A DNA stretch of 14,747 nucleotides from the NCBI GenBank assembly GCA_963658405.1, contig CAVKQI010000063.1, positions 1 through 14,747 of the forward strand, given 5' to 3'. The notes beneath the pieces are model-generated. The model saw only the letters and a list, made by a program, of their open reading frames with translations, was not told the origin of the DNA and did not search any database. Source of the DNA: CAG-791 sp963658405. GTDB taxonomy: Bacteria > Bacillota > Clostridia > Lachnospirales > Lachnospiraceae. Below, one piece after another: positions 13,347 through 14,747 of the stretch (positions within the stretch are counted from its first letter, which is position 1; the number at the start of each line of letters is the position of its first letter). Both the position numbers and the translations under genes were made by a program.

Positions 13347-13401
13347 GGAGCAGGCCACTTGGATGGTTGTGGCCTCCCGGTCATGCTCCGAACCGGTGCA
13401 T
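13347..13401. other. Inverted repeats between the pdxY and ybaK promoters
   Basis: GGAGCA-GGCCAC (13347-13358) can pair with GTGGCC (13369-13374) and TGCTCC (13384-13389). Alternatively CCGGT (13377-13381) pairs with ACCGG downstream (13392-13396). The segment lies outside both predicted leaders, so it may be DNA-level (regulator sites) or part of an undetected small RNA. No function is recognised. Confidence 0.4.
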
Positions 13402-13436
13402 TACGTTTGTAACAGACGGAGAACGGGAATTGAAAA

Positions 13437-13465
13437 TTGACGCTACGTGAAAGCATTACTATAAT
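13437..13465 (+). promoter_or_regulatory. ybaK promoter
   Basis: TTGACG (13437-13442), a 17-bp spacer, and a perfect TATAAT (13460-13465). Start of transcription near 13472 leaves a leader of about 56 nt before ATG 13528. Confidence 0.87.
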
Positions 13466-13527
13466 AAAAAAGTTGAGTGTTCCAATAAAGTGCTTCTGAC
13501 ATCAGGAAGGACGGTAGTTTAAGAGAA

Positions 13528-14022
13528 ATGGCTAAGAAACAACAGGAAGTAAAGACAAACGCAATGCGGATCCTGGATAAGGCCGGGATCGCTTATACCC
13601 ACGAGTCCTATGAGCCGGAGGGGGAGTTTACTGACGGTATTCACACGGCAGACAAGCTGGGGCTGCCGCACGAGCAGGTCTTTAAGACTTTGGTGACGCT
13701 GGGAGCGGATAAGCAGCACTATGTCTTCGTGATTCCCATCGAAAAGGAACTGGACCTGAAGAAGTGCGCGAAGTCTGTGGGCGTAAAGTCGGTGGCGATG
13801 ATTCATGTCAAGGAGCTCTTTGATCTGACCGGTTATGTGCGGGGAGGATGCACTTCCATCGGCATGAAGAAGGCTTTTGTCACCAGAATAGACGAAAGCG
13901 CGAGAGAGCAGGAAAAGATCTATATCAGCGGCGGAAAGATCGGCTGCCAGATCTGTCTGGCACCCGGTGATCTCGTCAAAGTGGCTCATAAGGCAGACTT
14001 CGCAGATCTGACTATGGAATAA
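13528..14022 (+). CDS. ybaK: Cys-tRNA(Pro)/Cys-tRNA(Cys) deacylase, YbaK/EbsC family
   Basis: A 164-residue single-domain protein of the INS/YbaK fold. It removes cysteine mischarged on tRNA(Pro), a trans-acting quality control for prolyl-tRNA synthetase. Characteristic segments are TNAMRILDKAGIAY (10-23), HEQVFKTLV (48-56) with the conserved Lys53, VFVIPIEKELDLKK (66-79), GYVRGGCTSIGMKK (102-115) and YISGGKIGCQICLAPGDL (132-149). Length is normal for the family. The start ATG 13528 matches the family N-terminus, but the ribosome binding site is poor: GGAAGGA is about 16 nt away, with only AAGAGA closer. It is transcribed from its own consensus promoter; no clear terminator follows, so mtnA may be cotranscribed. 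Confidence 0.94.
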   Translation: MAKKQQEVKTNAMRILDKAGIAYTHESYEPEGEFTDGIHTADKLGLPHEQVFKTLVTLGADKQHYVFVIPIEKELDLKKCAKSVGVKSVAMIHVKELFDLTGYVRGGCTSIGMKKAFVTRIDESAREQEKIYISGGKIGCQICLAPGDLVKVAHKADFADLTME

Positions 14023-14066
14023 GATCTGATAGAAATACAGGATGGCATTTTCCTTCTAATTCGATC

Positions 14067-14084
14067 GATGACATAAATGTCATC
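14067..14084. promoter_or_regulatory. Perfect palindrome upstream of mtnA
   Basis: GATGACAT and ATGTCATC are perfect 8-bp inverted repeats separated by AA, 95 bp before mtnA. Size and symmetry suit a dimeric repressor operator. No recognised regulator consensus is assigned, and no convincing promoter was found next to it. Confidence 0.45.
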
Positions 14085-14179
14085 AAAGCGCGATCCTATT
14101 GTGAAATTGGTCTGTGCGAATTTTTCCGCAGGCTGTCGCTGCAAGGCGGTATAGAGATACAAATGAAAAGGGGTTAATC

Positions 14180-14747
14180 ATGGAAGAAAACAGAAAGAGC
14201 ATTTTGGATTATGAGACAGTAGAGCTTTTAGATGAGCAGGATGCGGTGCAGATCATTGATCAGACCAAGCTTCCCGGCAGGACGGAGCTGATCCAGTTAA
14301 AGACAGCGCAGGAGATGTGGGATGCCATTTATCTGCTGCAGGTGCGGGGCGCGCCGGCCATCGGTGTCTGTGCGGCCATGAGCATTTATATCCTCACCAA
14401 GGCGGTACAGGTACCGGAGGATGTGCCCCAGAAGCATGATGAGAATTTCGCGCTGCTGAAAGCAGAATTTGAAAAGCAGAAGGCCTATCTGGATTCTTCC
14501 CGTCCCACGGCAGTGAATCTGTCCTGGGCATTAAAGCGCATGGAGAGTGTCTTCCTGGCCTGCGGCGAGCAGAAGGAGATGACCATGGCGCAGATCAAGG
14601 AGCGCTTGCGTAAAGAGGCAGAGGAGATCAAGAGAGAGGATATTGATGTCTGTCGCCGCATCGGGGAGAACGGCCTTGCGCTGGTAAAGCCCGGGGACGG
14701 TATTCTCACCCACTGCAACGCGGGACAGCTGGCGGCCTGCAAGTACG
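14180..14747 (+). CDS. mtnA: Methylthioribose-1-phosphate isomerase (5' part)
   Basis: The first 189 codons are present and the gene runs off the window; complete relatives have roughly 350 residues. It isomerises 5-methylthioribose 1-phosphate to methylthioribulose 1-phosphate in methionine salvage; in some bacteria the same family serves the related dihydroxyacetone phosphate shunt. Visible motifs are QTKLPG (28-33), QVRGAPAIG (54-62), the RPTAVNLSWAL segment (108-118) and GDGILTHCNAG (172-182) carrying the presumed catalytic Cys179. The partner catalytic Asp lies beyond the edge. AAAAGGGG ends 6 nt before ATG 14180. The 157-bp gap from ybaK contains an 18-bp palindrome but no clear promoter. 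eIF2B-like subunits share the fold, but the Cys motif favours MtnA. A neighbouring kinase (mtnK) or aldolase would decide the pathway but is not visible. Confidence 0.94.
   Translation, partial: MEENRKSILDYETVELLDEQDAVQIIDQTKLPGRTELIQLKTAQEMWDAIYLLQVRGAPAIGVCAAMSIYILTKAVQVPEDVPQKHDENFALLKAEFEKQKAYLDSSRPTAVNLSWALKRMESVFLACGEQKEMTMAQIKERLRKEAEEIKREDIDVCRRIGENGLALVKPGDGILTHCNAGQLAACKY

Noticed and set aside
14023..14179. SAM riboswitch upstream of mtnA
   Set aside because: The gap contains a short palindrome but not the multi-helix junction or conserved core of S-box, SAM-II or SMK elements, and no terminator follows.

Overview
The window looks like a chromosomal segment of an anaerobic, butyrate-forming Clostridia bacterium, probably of the Lachnospiraceae type. 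The evidence is a complete acetyl-CoA to butyryl-CoA gene set in the order thl-crt-hbd-bcd-etfB-etfA, strong purine-rich ribosome binding sites, TG-extended sigma-A-type promoters, long HPF, a Gram-positive NlpC/P60 hydrolase with SH3 domains, and a moderately high GC content judged by eye. A genus cannot be named from this sequence alone.

Left part (1-5650): the window opens inside a tandem array of a 130-bp palindrome-rich unit (1-315). The array abuts a gene for a membrane-anchored CapA-type metallophosphatase-fold protein (355-1977, +). A short-chain dehydrogenase (2065-2847, -) converges on it. Divergent from the dehydrogenase, with overlapping promoters, is a secreted NlpC/P60 peptidoglycan hydrolase (3068-4768, +). 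A separate unit encodes long ribosome hibernation factor HPF (5086-5610, +). Most of these units end in clear rho-independent terminators.

Centre (5651-12270): the butyrate pathway. thl has a strong promoter with a near-consensus Rex (NADH/NAD+-sensing repressor) operator just after the predicted start of transcription. crt follows after a hairpin-bearing gap. A second, structured gap carries another promoter with a weaker Rex-like site in front of hbd-bcd-etfB-etfA, which are tightly packed (17-24 nt gaps). Thl condenses two acetyl-CoA. Hbd reduces acetoacetyl-CoA, Crt dehydrates the product, and Bcd with EtfAB reduces crotonyl-CoA to butyryl-CoA, very probably with flavin-based electron bifurcation to ferredoxin. 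The segment closes with a strong bidirectional terminator. The terminal butyryl-CoA-to-butyrate enzymes are not in the window.

Right part (12271-14747): a pyridoxal/pyridoxamine kinase (12279-13229, -) with an unusual Asn-rich insertion, a divergent YbaK-type Cys-tRNA deacylase (13528-14022, +), and the 5' two thirds or so of mtnA (14180 to the edge, +).

I see no phage, transposase, CRISPR or toxin-antitoxin genes. The parts that ordinary annotation does not explain are the 130-bp repeat array, the switch-like crt-hbd gap, the stem-loops abutting the nlpC/p60 and hpf ribosome binding sites, and the two candidate Rex operators.
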